Origin: an uncultured Bacilli bacterium
Lineage (GTDB): Bacteria > Bacillota_I > Bacilli_A > RF39 > UBA660
DNA: 9,316 nt
Direction: 5' to 3'
Assembly: GCA_944371545.1 (NCBI GenBank)
Contig: CALVXT010000043.1
Location: 1-9,316, forward strand
Shown here: piece by piece, positions 1 to 6,368 of the stretch
Layout: each line of letters begins with the position of its first letter
Numbering within the stretch: position 1 is the first letter of the stretch
Made by a program: the position numbers and the translations under genes
Notes under the pieces: model-generated
What the model was told of the DNA's origin: nothing
Seen by the model: only the letters and a program-made list of their open reading frames with translations
The model's database searches: none

Positions 1-227
1 CTTTTATTTAAAAATTTTGCAAAATTATGAATCCACTTCCATAGAATTTCTGAAACGCTGTCAAAGAAAGATTTTTCATGATCATGGATACTTATTAAAG
101 CAAAATCTTCAAAGCGTTTTTCTAATCGAATAATTCTTTTTTGGCGAAATAAGTAAACGATTAATATAAGTAAAATGATTATTACTATGGCTTGAGTTAT
201 TAAAATTTGCCAAGAATAGTTTTCCAT
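1..227 (-). CDS. tadB: TadB-like Tad pilus inner-membrane platform protein (N-terminal part, cut by window edge)
   Basis: Reads as the first 75 codons of a membrane protein and runs off the left edge. Residues about 8-27 form one hydrophobic membrane segment. A basic stretch follows (RQKRIIRLEKRFEDFAL) and then a second, partly amphipathic region (SFFDSVSEILWKW). TadB and TadC are T2SSF-domain proteins that anchor the TadA ATPase at the membrane and form the base on which the pilus is built. TadB typically has an N-terminal membrane helix and an Arg/Lys-rich linker like this one before its F domain, which here lies outside the window. The ATG at 227 has an AGGAAG ribosome binding site, and the gene begins 21 bases after the TadA stop, as expected for the tadZ-tadA-tadB order. 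The name rests mainly on position plus the N-terminal layout; TadC or another F-type platform protein is possible. Confidence 0.7.
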   Translation of the reverse strand, partial: MENYSWQILITQAIVIIILLILIVYLFRQKRIIRLEKRFEDFALISIHDHEKSFFDSVSEILWKWIHNFAKFLNK

Positions 228-248
228 GTTTTACTTCCTTTCTTTTTC

Positions 249-1580
249 TTATTTTTGATGAAACATAAAATCAATATCTGTTATGCCTTTAGTAGCTATT
301 TTTTTATAAACTTTTGGAAGTTTTTGGTCATACAATATGTATTCTCCATCTACTTCGCCAGCTGATGTTAAACCTTTTTGATGAAAAGCAAAGATATCTC
401 GAAGTTCTAGTTCTCCTTCTTCAAAGCTTTCTAATTCAGAAATCGCAGTAATTTTTCTTTTACCATCACTCATTCTTTCAATATTTACAACTAAGTCAAT
501 CGCACTAGCAATATATTCTCTGATAGCACGTATTGGAATATCTAAGCCGCTCATTAAAACCATTGTCTCTAAACGATTCATGGCATCTTTTGGCCCATTA
601 GCATGAAGTGTTGTTAAAGATCCTTCATGTCCTGTATTCATTGCTTGTAACATATCAAAGGCTTCTTTTCCACGAACTTCTCCAACAATAATTCGATCTG
701 GCCGCATTCTAAGTGCATTAATTACTAAATCTCGGATAGTAATCTCTCCTTCATTATCATAATTTGTAACTCTTGTTTCCAATGAAATTACGTGTTCCTT
801 TTCTAATTTTAATTCAGCTGCATCTTCTATAGTGATAATACGTTCATTATCTGGTATAAAACTACTTAAAATATTTAAAAGAGTTGTTTTTCCTGAACCA
901 GTTCCTCCGCAAACAATAATGTTACATTTTCCTTTTACAGCGGCTTCTAGAAATGTCGCCATATATGGAGTCATAGAACCGATTCTGATCATATCATCTG
1001 CTTTTGTCATTTCTCCTCTAAATTTTCGAATAGTAATAACTGGTCCTTTTGTTGATAAAGGAGGGATAACAGCATTAATTCTTGATCCATCTTTTAACCG
1101 GGAATCAACCATTGGATTCGTCGCATCAATTGTTCTTCCCATCGGTCCGATCATTCTTTCGATCGTTCTAATAATATGTTCATCGTTAATAAAGGATACA
1201 CTTTCATCTTTAATGATTTGGCCATCAATTTCAATGTAAATTTCTTTGGGACTATTTACCATAATTTCAGTAATATTTTTATCTTCTAAAAGTTCTGTTA
1301 AGGGTCCATAACCATTTATTTCATTATCAATCAGATTATATAGATGGCTTCTTTCCAAATTTGATAAATCATATCCTTCAATTGTCCTGTCGATCTCATC
1401 ATTAATAAATTGGTTTAAAAGTTTATCCTCAGGAATTTCTTTATCAATTAAATTTTCAACAATTTTTGTTCGTAATTCATCTAACAGTTTTTTATCTGGA
1501 AATATTTCATAATCTGAAACATAATTTACTTTTGATTTTTTTCTTTCAATATTAAATGCTTCAACTAAGCTCTTCTTCAT
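249..1580 (-). CDS. tadA: TadA/CpaF-family pilus assembly ATPase
   Basis: A 443-residue type II/IV secretion ATPase, close to full length for CpaF/TadA, which powers assembly (and in some systems retraction) of Flp pili as a cytoplasmic hexamer. An N-terminal helical region covers about residues 1-90. It is followed by the PAS-like N-domain start (GYGPLTELLED, then ITEIMVNSP, about 91-111), the arginine-rich RLKDGSRINAVIPP region near 161-174, Walker A GGTGSGKTT (225-233), the Asp box TIEDAAEL (250-257), Walker B with RIIVGEVRG (about 296-304), and the His box TGHEGSLTTLHAN (316-328). All catalytic elements look intact. The ATG at 1580 lies inside the end of tadZ (20-base overlap). An AAGGAG lies 13 bases before it, rather far, so translation is probably coupled to tadZ. 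The stop is TAA, 21 bases before tadB. Confidence 0.95.
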   Translation of the reverse strand: MKKSLVEAFNIERKKSKVNYVSDYEIFPDKKLLDELRTKIVENLIDKEIPEDKLLNQFINDEIDRTIEGYDLSNLERSHLYNLIDNEINGYGPLTELLEDKNITEIMVNSPKEIYIEIDGQIIKDESVSFINDEHIIRTIERMIGPMGRTIDATNPMVDSRLKDGSRINAVIPPLSTKGPVITIRKFRGEMTKADDMIRIGSMTPYMATFLEAAVKGKCNIIVCGGTGSGKTTLLNILSSFIPDNERIITIEDAAELKLEKEHVISLETRVTNYDNEGEITIRDLVINALRMRPDRIIVGEVRGKEAFDMLQAMNTGHEGSLTTLHANGPKDAMNRLETMVLMSGLDIPIRAIREYIASAIDLVVNIERMSDGKRKITAISELESFEEGELELRDIFAFHQKGLTSAGEVDGEYILYDQKLPKVYKKIATKGITDIDFMFHQK

Positions 1581-2349
1581 GATCTATTTCAATCTCCTTT
1601 CCAAATAAGTCTGTTGCAATTTTAAGCATAACTGTATAGTCTTTATTAAATATATTGGCTGCTTTTTTCTGAAGAGTGATTATCTCTCCATTCATTACGT
1701 AACTATCAATATTTTTAACATAAAATTCTTCTGATATCACATAGTCTATATTTGCTTTGATCACATTTTTCATATCAAAAAAAGTAAAGTATTTTTTCAT
1801 CGGATCTCTTGCATTATTTAAAACAATTTTATAATTATCCTTATTTAAATCACGAAAGATAGACAATAAGCTCTTCATATTTTTTAAGTCTAATGGGTCA
1901 TTTGTCATTACAAATAGAATACTTTTCACAGCATCTAAAATTACTAAATTCATTTCATTTAAGTTGTGATTTGTATCTATTAATACTACATCATATAAGT
2001 ATTCTGCTTTATCAATGGCAATTTCAATATATTTTGAATCGATTTTTGAAGCTTGTCTAGGATCTTTTGGACTTGCCAAAATATCAATATTATCGGTATA
2101 TTTAACAACATAATTATTAAAATCACGAAAGCGATTGTTATTATAATCGTCTACTAAAGTATATATATTTTTTTCAGAAGGTTTGTTTGTAGCTAAAGAA
2201 ATTCCTCCACTTGAAAGGTCTAAATCCATAAGCAAAACTTTTTTGCCAATTGTTTGATATATACCAGCTAAATTTAAAGCTAATATTGTTTTGCCTACGC
2301 CTCCCTTACCAGAGAATAAGCATATACTTCTGCCTGTTTTTCTTTTCAT
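1561..2349 (-). CDS. tadZ: TadZ/CpaE-like MinD/ParA-family ATPase of the Tad operon
   Basis: A 262-residue P-loop ATPase of the MinD/ParA class. It has a deviant Walker A motif, SGKGGVGKT (residues 13-21), with the signature Lys15. Switch I is near DLDLSSGG (42-49), and the Walker B strand is VVLIDTN (121-127). TadZ/CpaE proteins place the Tad machine in the cell, usually at a pole, and recruit the other parts. Many carry an N-terminal receiver-like domain. This one starts directly with the ATPase, so it is the short form and could also be described simply as a MinD-like protein; its position between pilin-like genes and tadA makes the Tad role likely. The ATG at 2349 overlaps the upstream TGA by four bases and has a GGGTG ribosome binding site. 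It ends in TGA inside the start of tadA. Confidence 0.87.
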   Translation of the reverse strand: MKRKTGRSICLFSGKGGVGKTILALNLAGIYQTIGKKVLLMDLDLSSGGISLATNKPSEKNIYTLVDDYNNNRFRDFNNYVVKYTDNIDILASPKDPRQASKIDSKYIEIAIDKAEYLYDVVLIDTNHNLNEMNLVILDAVKSILFVMTNDPLDLKNMKSLLSIFRDLNKDNYKIVLNNARDPMKKYFTFFDMKNVIKANIDYVISEEFYVKNIDSYVMNGEIITLQKKAANIFNKDYTVMLKIATDLFGKEIEIDHEEELS

Positions 2350-2723
2350 TTTTCAGCACCCTTTTCTATAACGATTTGACCGTTTACCTTTGTTCCGGTT
2401 CGAGTTACAACAATATCATAAGATGTTATATTAATCAGTTTTCCAAAAATTGAATCTATCTCATAATTCAAATGAACCGTGACTTCGTTTTCCTTTTCAG
2501 TTACATCATACAAATTTTTTGAAATATCATTATATTGCATTGTGGCTTGTAGTGAAGAAATGCCATCTTTAAAAAAGTATTCTTTAATACTCTCATCAAC
2601 AACTCCTTTTAGTTTTTGGTAAGTAAATTGCATTGATCCTATATCTACTACCAAAGCAATAAGAGTTATAAATATAGGTATTAAAATTACAAACAAAATT
2701 AACGTTTGACCTTTTTTATTCAT
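2346..2723 (-). CDS. Short TadG/TadE-like pseudopilin
   Basis: A 125-residue protein with a short basic leader (MNKKGQT), one strong N-terminal membrane helix (about residues 6-28, LILFVILIPIF...LVVDIGS), and a small extracytoplasmic part rich in beta-type sequence. This is the layout of TadE/TadG-like minor pilins, anchored by the helix and possibly processed by a prepilin peptidase. It lacks the VWA-like C-terminal region of classical long TadG proteins. After the Gly that would be the cleavage point, the position-5 Glu of pilins is a Leu (QTLIL), so normal processing is doubtful. The frame can be extended to a TTG at 2729. The ATG at 2723 is chosen because an AGAG lies nine bases before it, while at the TTG it would be too close. 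It overlaps the TadE-like gene by eight bases and tadZ by four. Confidence 0.75.
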   Translation of the reverse strand: MNKKGQTLILFVILIPIFITLIALVVDIGSMQFTYQKLKGVVDESIKEYFFKDGISSLQATMQYNDISKNLYDVTEKENEVTVHLNYEIDSIFGKLINITSYDIVVTRTGTKVNGQIVIEKGAEK

Positions 2724-3066
2724 ATCCAATCACTCTTTGCACTTCTAATATATAAGGATTATCTAAAATCAAATTTAATCCAGGAGTAAGAATTTCCACT
2801 TCTTTTTTCAAATAAAATGTTACTGTTTTATTATCTTCGTTTTTAACTTCTAATGTCACTTCTTCATCTTGATTTGTTAACTCATTCATAATTTCGTTGT
2901 ACGTTTTTTGATTCCGATATAAATCAATAACTTCGCCTAATTCTTGTTCTAATTCATTCCGCGTGAAAATAATCTTCCCAATATCTATAACAGCAAGAAT
3001 CATAAAAACAAAAATAGGCAAAATGATAACAAATTCTACTAATGCTTGACCCCTTTTTTTCTCCAT
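2716..3066 (-). CDS. tadE: TadE-like minor pseudopilin
   Basis: A 116-residue single-pass protein. The N-terminus MEKKRGQALVEF is a type IVb prepilin motif: a basic leader, a cleavage Gly (residue 6), then a mature end with Glu at position 5 followed by an aromatic. A hydrophobic helix covers about residues 8-30 (VIILPIFVFMILAVIDIG), then a short charged extracytoplasmic domain with much Glu and Asn. TadE proteins are minor pilins processed like Flp and needed for pilus formation. The first codons are nearly the same DNA as those of the Flp gene upstream. It starts seven bases after the Flp stop. The ribosome binding site AGAGGA overlaps the end of the Flp gene, about 11 bases before the ATG. 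It ends in TAA inside the next gene. Family membership is firm; TadE versus TadF/TadG is less so. Confidence 0.82.
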   Translation of the reverse strand: MEKKRGQALVEFVIILPIFVFMILAVIDIGKIIFTRNELEQELGEVIDLYRNQKTYNEIMNELTNQDEEVTLEVKNEDNKTVTFYLKKEVEILTPGLNLILDNPYILEVQRVIGYE

Positions 3067-3073
3067 GATTTGA

Positions 3074-3292
3074 TCATTCCTCTTGCATACTCTCTAATTC
3101 TTCTTCAGAAACGCATTTTGCTTCACCTGGTTTATCTCCTTCAACATATACTTTATCAGCTATGCTACAAGACGATTTTGTTATTGCATCTTTTAAATAT
3201 CCCCCAAAATAAGACACAATGCTTATTGTAATCACGCTGATTAAGGCAATGATTAACACATATTCTACTAATGCTTGACCCCTACGACTCAT
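3074..3292 (-). CDS. flp: Flp/Fap-type type IVb pilin (major pilus subunit)
   Basis: A 72-residue prepilin. It has a leader MSRRG, predicted cleavage after Gly5, then QALVEY with Glu at mature position 5 and Tyr at 6, the hallmark of Flp pilins. A hydrophobic helix covers about residues 9-29, and a short hydrophilic tail ends in an acidic stretch (SEEELESMQEE). Cys42 and Cys60 could form a disulfide in the assembled pilus; this is inference. A prepilin peptidase (TadV/CpaA type) would be needed but is not in the window. It is the first gene of the operon, with a strong GGGGAG ribosome binding site six bases before ATG and the promoter at 3317-3345. The stop is TGA. Confidence 0.88.
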   Translation of the reverse strand: MSRRGQALVEYVLIIALISVITISIVSYFGGYLKDAITKSSCSIADKVYVEGDKPGEAKCVSEEELESMQEE

Positions 3293-3316
3293 AACTTACT
3301 CCCCTATTCTTTTAAC

Positions 3317-3345
3317 ATTATACCAAAAAAAAAAGCGGATAACAA
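3317..3345 (-). promoter_or_regulatory. Promoter of the Tad pilus operon, with an A/T homopolymer in its spacer
   Basis: On the minus strand the -35 is TTGTTA (3340-3345) and the -10 is a perfect TATAAT (3317-3322), exactly 17 bases apart. A TGG just before the -10 makes it an extended -10 element. The pilin ATG is 24 bases downstream of the -10, leaving a short leader with GGGGAG. Ten identical bases (A on the plus strand, 3325-3334) fill more than half of the spacer. Confidence 0.82.
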
Positions 3346-3355
3346 TCCAAAAAAA

Positions 3356-3853
3356 TTATTTTTGAATCGCTATCACGTTAAATAAGAAAATTAGCCAAAT
3401 TCCTAATACCATTTGAGCTTTGTACCGATACATTTCGTGAGAAGCAACAATTTTATCAGCCCCTGTAATGACCCAACTTTCAGTGTATTTAGGCAATTTA
3501 AGTGTTGCCGGGAACATATGTGCCTCGATCATATTTTCTTGCTTTTTATCTAAATCAAAATATTTTTTAGCATTCATAACCGCTATTTTAGGGTGTACCT
3601 TAAAGGTTTCTTTTGATGTATACACCGCTGTATCTTTATCCGTATAAAAATCATGAAGCAATGCTGCTCTGGTTGCTCGTTCATAATCTAAATGCATTTT
3701 TTTGGTAAATGAATAAGTCATTTTTGCTACTCGTATGGAATGCTCATACCTGCTAATTCCATGATGTAGCTCATGCTTTAATTCTAAGAAACGTTCATGA
3801 TTTGCTATATCATTTACTATCTGGTCAAACTCATAAGTCTTTTTCAAACTCAT
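3356..3853 (-). CDS. Small HD-domain phosphohydrolase with C-terminal hydrophobic segment
   Basis: A 165-residue HD-superfamily protein (metal-dependent phosphohydrolases). The likely metal ligands are all present: His38 in HGISRYEHSIRV, the His67-Asp68 pair in RAALLHDFY, His87 in VHPKIAVMNA, His112 in EAHMFP, and Asp133 in GADKIV. The pattern resembles a family of short HD proteins common in Firmicutes whose substrate I cannot name; nucleotide or phospholipid-phosphate hydrolysis is only a guess. Residues about 147-163 are strongly hydrophobic (VLGIWLIFLFNVIAI), suggesting a C-terminal membrane anchor or a buried helix. The ATG at 3853 has a GAGGTG ribosome binding site. The gene lies between the FAD gene and the Tad operon but has its own promoter and is probably not part of pilus assembly. 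It ends 63 bases before the pilin gene. Confidence 0.85.
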   Translation of the reverse strand: MSLKKTYEFDQIVNDIANHERFLELKHELHHGISRYEHSIRVAKMTYSFTKKMHLDYERATRAALLHDFYTDKDTAVYTSKETFKVHPKIAVMNAKKYFDLDKKQENMIEAHMFPATLKLPKYTESWVITGADKIVASHEMYRYKAQMVLGIWLIFLFNVIAIQK

Positions 3854-3877
3854 TATTTTTTCACCTCGGACTTTATT

Positions 3878-3906
3878 ATTATATCATATTTCAAAAAAAA
3901 TGCAAA
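3878..3906 (-). promoter_or_regulatory. Promoter of the HD-domain gene
   Basis: A perfect -10 TATAAT (3878-3883) and a weaker -35 TTTGCA (3901-3906) with a 17-base spacer, on the minus strand. They lie 25 bases upstream of the HD gene start, which has its own GAGGTG site. Both hexamers fall in the arms of the inverted repeat at 3879-3916. Confidence 0.6.
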
Positions 3907-3916
3907 TATGATATAA
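3879..3916. repeat. Perfect 13-bp inverted repeat over the HD-gene promoter (possible operator)
   Basis: Arms 3879-3891 (TTATATCATATTT) and 3904-3916 are exact reverse complements around a 12-base centre. The arms cover most of the -10 and half of the -35. A dimeric repressor site is one reading. The alternative is an RNA hairpin at the end of the FAD-gene transcript, but no T-run follows the stem on the minus strand, so it is not a standard terminator. Confidence 0.6.
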
Positions 3917-3999
3917 ATATTCGAAACTTCCATAATATTCTATGCAATTTTTGAAATGATTTGAAAATTTTCTTCTTCAGATTCTACATGAACTCTAAA

Positions 4000-5217
4000 T
4001 CATATGTTTTTACCACATTTTATACCGCTCATCCAAGCAAACCCAAGATTATATCCTCCACAATCGCCGTCCACATCTACTAATTCTCCTATTAAGTATA
4101 AATTTTCTACCAACTTTGATTGCATATTTTCCATATCAATTTCTTTTAGAGAAACACCGCCTGTGCAAGCTTGGGCATGATCAAAACTTTTGGTATCTAT
4201 AATTTCTAATGAAAAATTTCTTAAAGTTTTTATAAAATTTCTTTTTTCTTCTAAAGATAGACGAGTCCATTTCATTTCTCTTGTTAATTTTGCTTCTTTA
4301 ATGAGTACCAAAGCGAGCTTGTAAGGCAAAATTCCCTCTAGCATTTCATCTAAACTATATCCTTTAAGAACTTCGGATCTTTCATCAAACCATTTTAAAA
4401 GATCATCCAAAGAATATTTCTGAAATAATGGAAAAAAATCAATTTTCAAAAAAATTCTTTTATTTTCTTCTAAAGATTTTTTGACATCCCGGCTTAAATT
4501 GAATATGCAGATACCACTTACCCCATAATCAGTCAATTGAATTTCACCTTTTTCTCGGCGCATTTCTGTATTATTAATAATTAGAGAAATCGAAACCTCC
4601 GCACGCACACCGCTCCAAGATTTTAAAAATGGCGCATCACACACTAATTGAACTAAAGTTGGATTTGGTTTAATAATTGTGTGTCCAAAACTTGCCGCTA
4701 ATTGATACCCTATTCCATCTGATCCAGTTTTTGGAGCAGCCATGCTACCACAAGCCAAAATGATTTTATCAAATTGTAAATGCTCTTTTTCTGGATTTAA
4801 GATAAATTTGTTTTCTTTTTTTACAATCTTTTCAATTAGCATGTCCTTTATAATATGAACACCATTTTCCATTGCTTTTTTCTCTAATGTATTTCTTATA
4901 CTTGTAGCTTGCATAGAATTAGGATAATAATATCCGTTCTTTATTTTTGGAACTATTCCCAATTCTCTAAAAAAATCTTGTGTTTCGTTCATAATTGAAC
5001 TTTTAAGAAAAGAGCTTAAAATTGATGGTGTTTGACTATGATAGTGTTCAAAATCTTGATCTTCGTTCCAATAATTGCATTTTCCATTTCCAGTAATTGT
5101 GATTTTTTTACCACAAACATTGTTTCTTTCAAAAATGGTTACATTATGATTTTTAGAAGCATAAATACTTGCTGTTAAACCAGAAGCTCCTCCTCCAATA
5201 ATTGCGACTTTTGCCAT
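4000..5217 (-). CDS. HI0933/YhiN-family FAD-binding oxidoreductase (BaiN-like flavoprotein)
   Basis: A 405-residue flavoprotein of usual length for the HI0933/YhiN family (often labelled NAD(P)/FAD-dependent oxidoreductase or aminoacetone oxidase family). Its substrate is not settled for most members. An N-terminal Rossmann motif IIGGGASGL lies at residues 6-14, with an acidic residue ending the second strand (FE, 29-30). The family-typical GNGKCN is at 43-48. The second nucleotide-binding strand IILACGSMAAPKTGSDG is at 152-168. C-terminal family motifs are ACTGGV (350-355) and GELVDVDGDCGGYNLGFAW (377-395), which close over FAD. Nothing seems missing. The ATG at 5217 has a perfect AGGAGG ribosome binding site. 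The gene follows the unknown gene at 5228-6202 by only ten bases and is probably co-transcribed with it. The stop is TGA. No clear terminator is seen between it and the HD gene. Confidence 0.92.
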   Translation of the reverse strand: MAKVAIIGGGASGLTASIYASKNHNVTIFERNNVCGKKITITGNGKCNYWNEDQDFEHYHSQTPSILSSFLKSSIMNETQDFFRELGIVPKIKNGYYYPNSMQATSIRNTLEKKAMENGVHIIKDMLIEKIVKKENKFILNPEKEHLQFDKIILACGSMAAPKTGSDGIGYQLAASFGHTIIKPNPTLVQLVCDAPFLKSWSGVRAEVSISLIINNTEMRREKGEIQLTDYGVSGICIFNLSRDVKKSLEENKRIFLKIDFFPLFQKYSLDDLLKWFDERSEVLKGYSLDEMLEGILPYKLALVLIKEAKLTREMKWTRLSLEEKRNFIKTLRNFSLEIIDTKSFDHAQACTGGVSLKEIDMENMQSKLVENLYLIGELVDVDGDCGGYNLGFAWMSGIKCGKNI

Positions 5218-5227
5218 GAGTTTCCTC

Positions 5228-6202
5228 CTAATTTTTTTGTTTTTTTATTTTTTTTTGAACCTTTTTTAATGAAGGACCCTTGATTTTTGATAAATCAATG
5301 GCTTTGTGACTTTTATAACTATTCATTACATCTTCAAATGTTTCTGTAGTATATAAAACATAAGTGCTTTCATCAATGCTTTTAAATTCAGGTAGTGTAC
5401 CTTTTGCTTGATAATGTAATGATCCATTTTCATCTAAATAATAAATTCCTTCTGCATTTTTATTTATTATATACATCTCAGACCTTTTTTCTTCATGCAT
5501 TAATAAACATTTAGTCGGACCTATAAAACGAAGGTCATTAGCATTACCTAATCGAGCTACTTCTAGTAACCTTTCATATTGCTCTTGAGTTACTGTAAAA
5601 ACTACAAATCCTGTATCCCTAAGCATATGGATCGCTTCATATAAATTGCAGGATAATACTTTAATTTTATTATTTTCAAAGCTTATTACTTCATTTAGCA
5701 TTGTTTTTTTATTTACTTCCAAATCTTTATTATAAAGTAGCATTTGGCGTTCTAATTTTTTATACTTTGCCAATCTAGCAGAAAACTCTTCTTTTTTTGC
5801 ATGAATTTTTTCTAAAAGATCAGATGAATAAGGTAGCCACATCCATGTTTTTTCACATAATTTTTCATTTTTTTCTGTTGTGTGTACTAGTGCTTCTTCA
5901 TACGTATCAAATACGCCATCCGTTTTATTAGAATTTGTACAAGCATAACTAAATAAGTTGAATTCAGGTATGGTTCTTGTTAACTTACCATTTCCATTTG
6001 ATTGATATGGAAAGACCACTTCATATTCTTTAACGCTTTTTCCGTTTTCCATATATTTTGTTGAATCTTTTAATAGATAGCATTTAGATACAATATAGCA
6101 AACGACGTCATACTCTCTTTCTAATTCGTTTAACCCATGACTCCAACCAACTTGTTCAATTATAGGCATAGCAGCATACTTAATAGGATAATTTATTTTC
6201 AT
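5228..6202 (-). CDS. Unrecognised protein of about 324 residues in an operon with the FAD gene
   Basis: I do not recognise this family. The N-terminus (MKINYPIKYAAMPIIEQ) is followed by alpha/beta-like sequence with several Cys. A charged helical stretch at about residues 128-163 (LLEKIHAKKEEFSARLAKYK...) could form a coiled coil. A mixed beta-rich part follows, and the tail is very Lys-rich (KKVQKKIKKQKN). There is no signal peptide and no clear membrane segment, so it is probably cytoplasmic. Start choice: the frame is open to an ATG at 6241, but that codon lies in the loop of the hairpin at 6227-6260. The ATGs at 6214 and 6202 follow GAGAAAGGA. I take 6202 because AAAGGA directly touches the 6214 codon, but 6214 (328 residues) and 6241 (337 residues) remain possible. 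The stop is TAA, ten bases before the FAD gene. Real coding is clear from length and codon use; function is unknown. Confidence 0.75.
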   Translation of the reverse strand: MKINYPIKYAAMPIIEQVGWSHGLNELEREYDVVCYIVSKCYLLKDSTKYMENGKSVKEYEVVFPYQSNGNGKLTRTIPEFNLFSYACTNSNKTDGVFDTYEEALVHTTEKNEKLCEKTWMWLPYSSDLLEKIHAKKEEFSARLAKYKKLERQMLLYNKDLEVNKKTMLNEVISFENNKIKVLSCNLYEAIHMLRDTGFVVFTVTQEQYERLLEVARLGNANDLRFIGPTKCLLMHEEKRSEMYIINKNAEGIYYLDENGSLHYQAKGTLPEFKSIDESTYVLYTTETFEDVMNSYKSHKAIDLSKIKGPSLKKVQKKIKKQKN

Positions 6203-6226
6203 AACAAGTTTCATTCCTTTCTCTAC

Positions 6227-6260
6227 GTTCAAGGTACACATAGGAATGAAAACCTTGAAC
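6227..6260. repeat. Hairpin-forming inverted repeat in the leader of the unknown gene; terminator-like on the plus strand
   Basis: Arms GTTCAAGGT (6227-6235) and ACCTTGAAC (6252-6260) are perfect reverse complements with a 16-base loop. In the minus-strand mRNA the hairpin sits between a strong GGAGGT (6275-6280) and the likely starts at 6214/6202. On the plus strand the stem is followed at once by seven T, the form of an intrinsic terminator, though no plus-strand gene lies upstream. Confidence 0.6.
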
Positions 6261-6270
6261 TTTTTTTCAG
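6229..6270 (-). other. Possible 13-codon leader peptide with CTG start
   Basis: GGAGGT (6275-6280) is the best ribosome binding site in this leader. Five bases after its GGAGG core comes CTG AAA AAA, a frame of 13 codons (MKKSSRFSFLCVP if CTG is read as Met) that ends in TGA inside the second arm of the hairpin. Ribosome progress through it would melt the hairpin. The non-ATG start and tiny size make this uncertain; the Shine-Dalgarno could be a relic of an older start. Confidence 0.25.
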
Positions 6271-6307
6271 ATTAACCTCCAAAAGCAAATCACATATTTC
6301 TGCAACC

Positions 6308-6316
6308 ATTTTAACA
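6308..6316 (-). promoter_or_regulatory. Possible extended -10 promoter for the unknown-FAD operon
   Basis: TGTTAAAAT on the minus strand is an extended -10 form (TGn followed by TAAAAT at 6308-6313). No good -35 lies 17 bases upstream (TTTTAA at 6331-6336). A perfect 10-bp palindrome ATGTCGACAT (6350-6359) lies further upstream and could bind a regulator. A leader of about 100 bases would result. Confidence 0.35.
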
Positions 6317-6368
6317 TAAATTTATACATATTAAAACTCAGTCATAAAAATGTCGACATCAAATTTAT

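Noticed and set aside
832..1239. 135-codon plus-strand frame antisense to tadA
   Set aside because: It lies wholly within the ATPase gene, whose Walker and His-box motifs are intact on the other strand, and it has no ribosome binding site; it is a shadow frame.
3335..3345. Resemblance of GCGGATAACAA to part of the lac operator
   Set aside because: The match is short, has no symmetric second half and no LacI-type context; it overlaps an ordinary -35.
3326..3360. GGAT/ATCC hairpin plus T-run as a terminator for the HD gene
   Set aside because: The stem is only four or five pairs, and the T-run is the same tract that forms the spacer of the pilin promoter; too weak to call.
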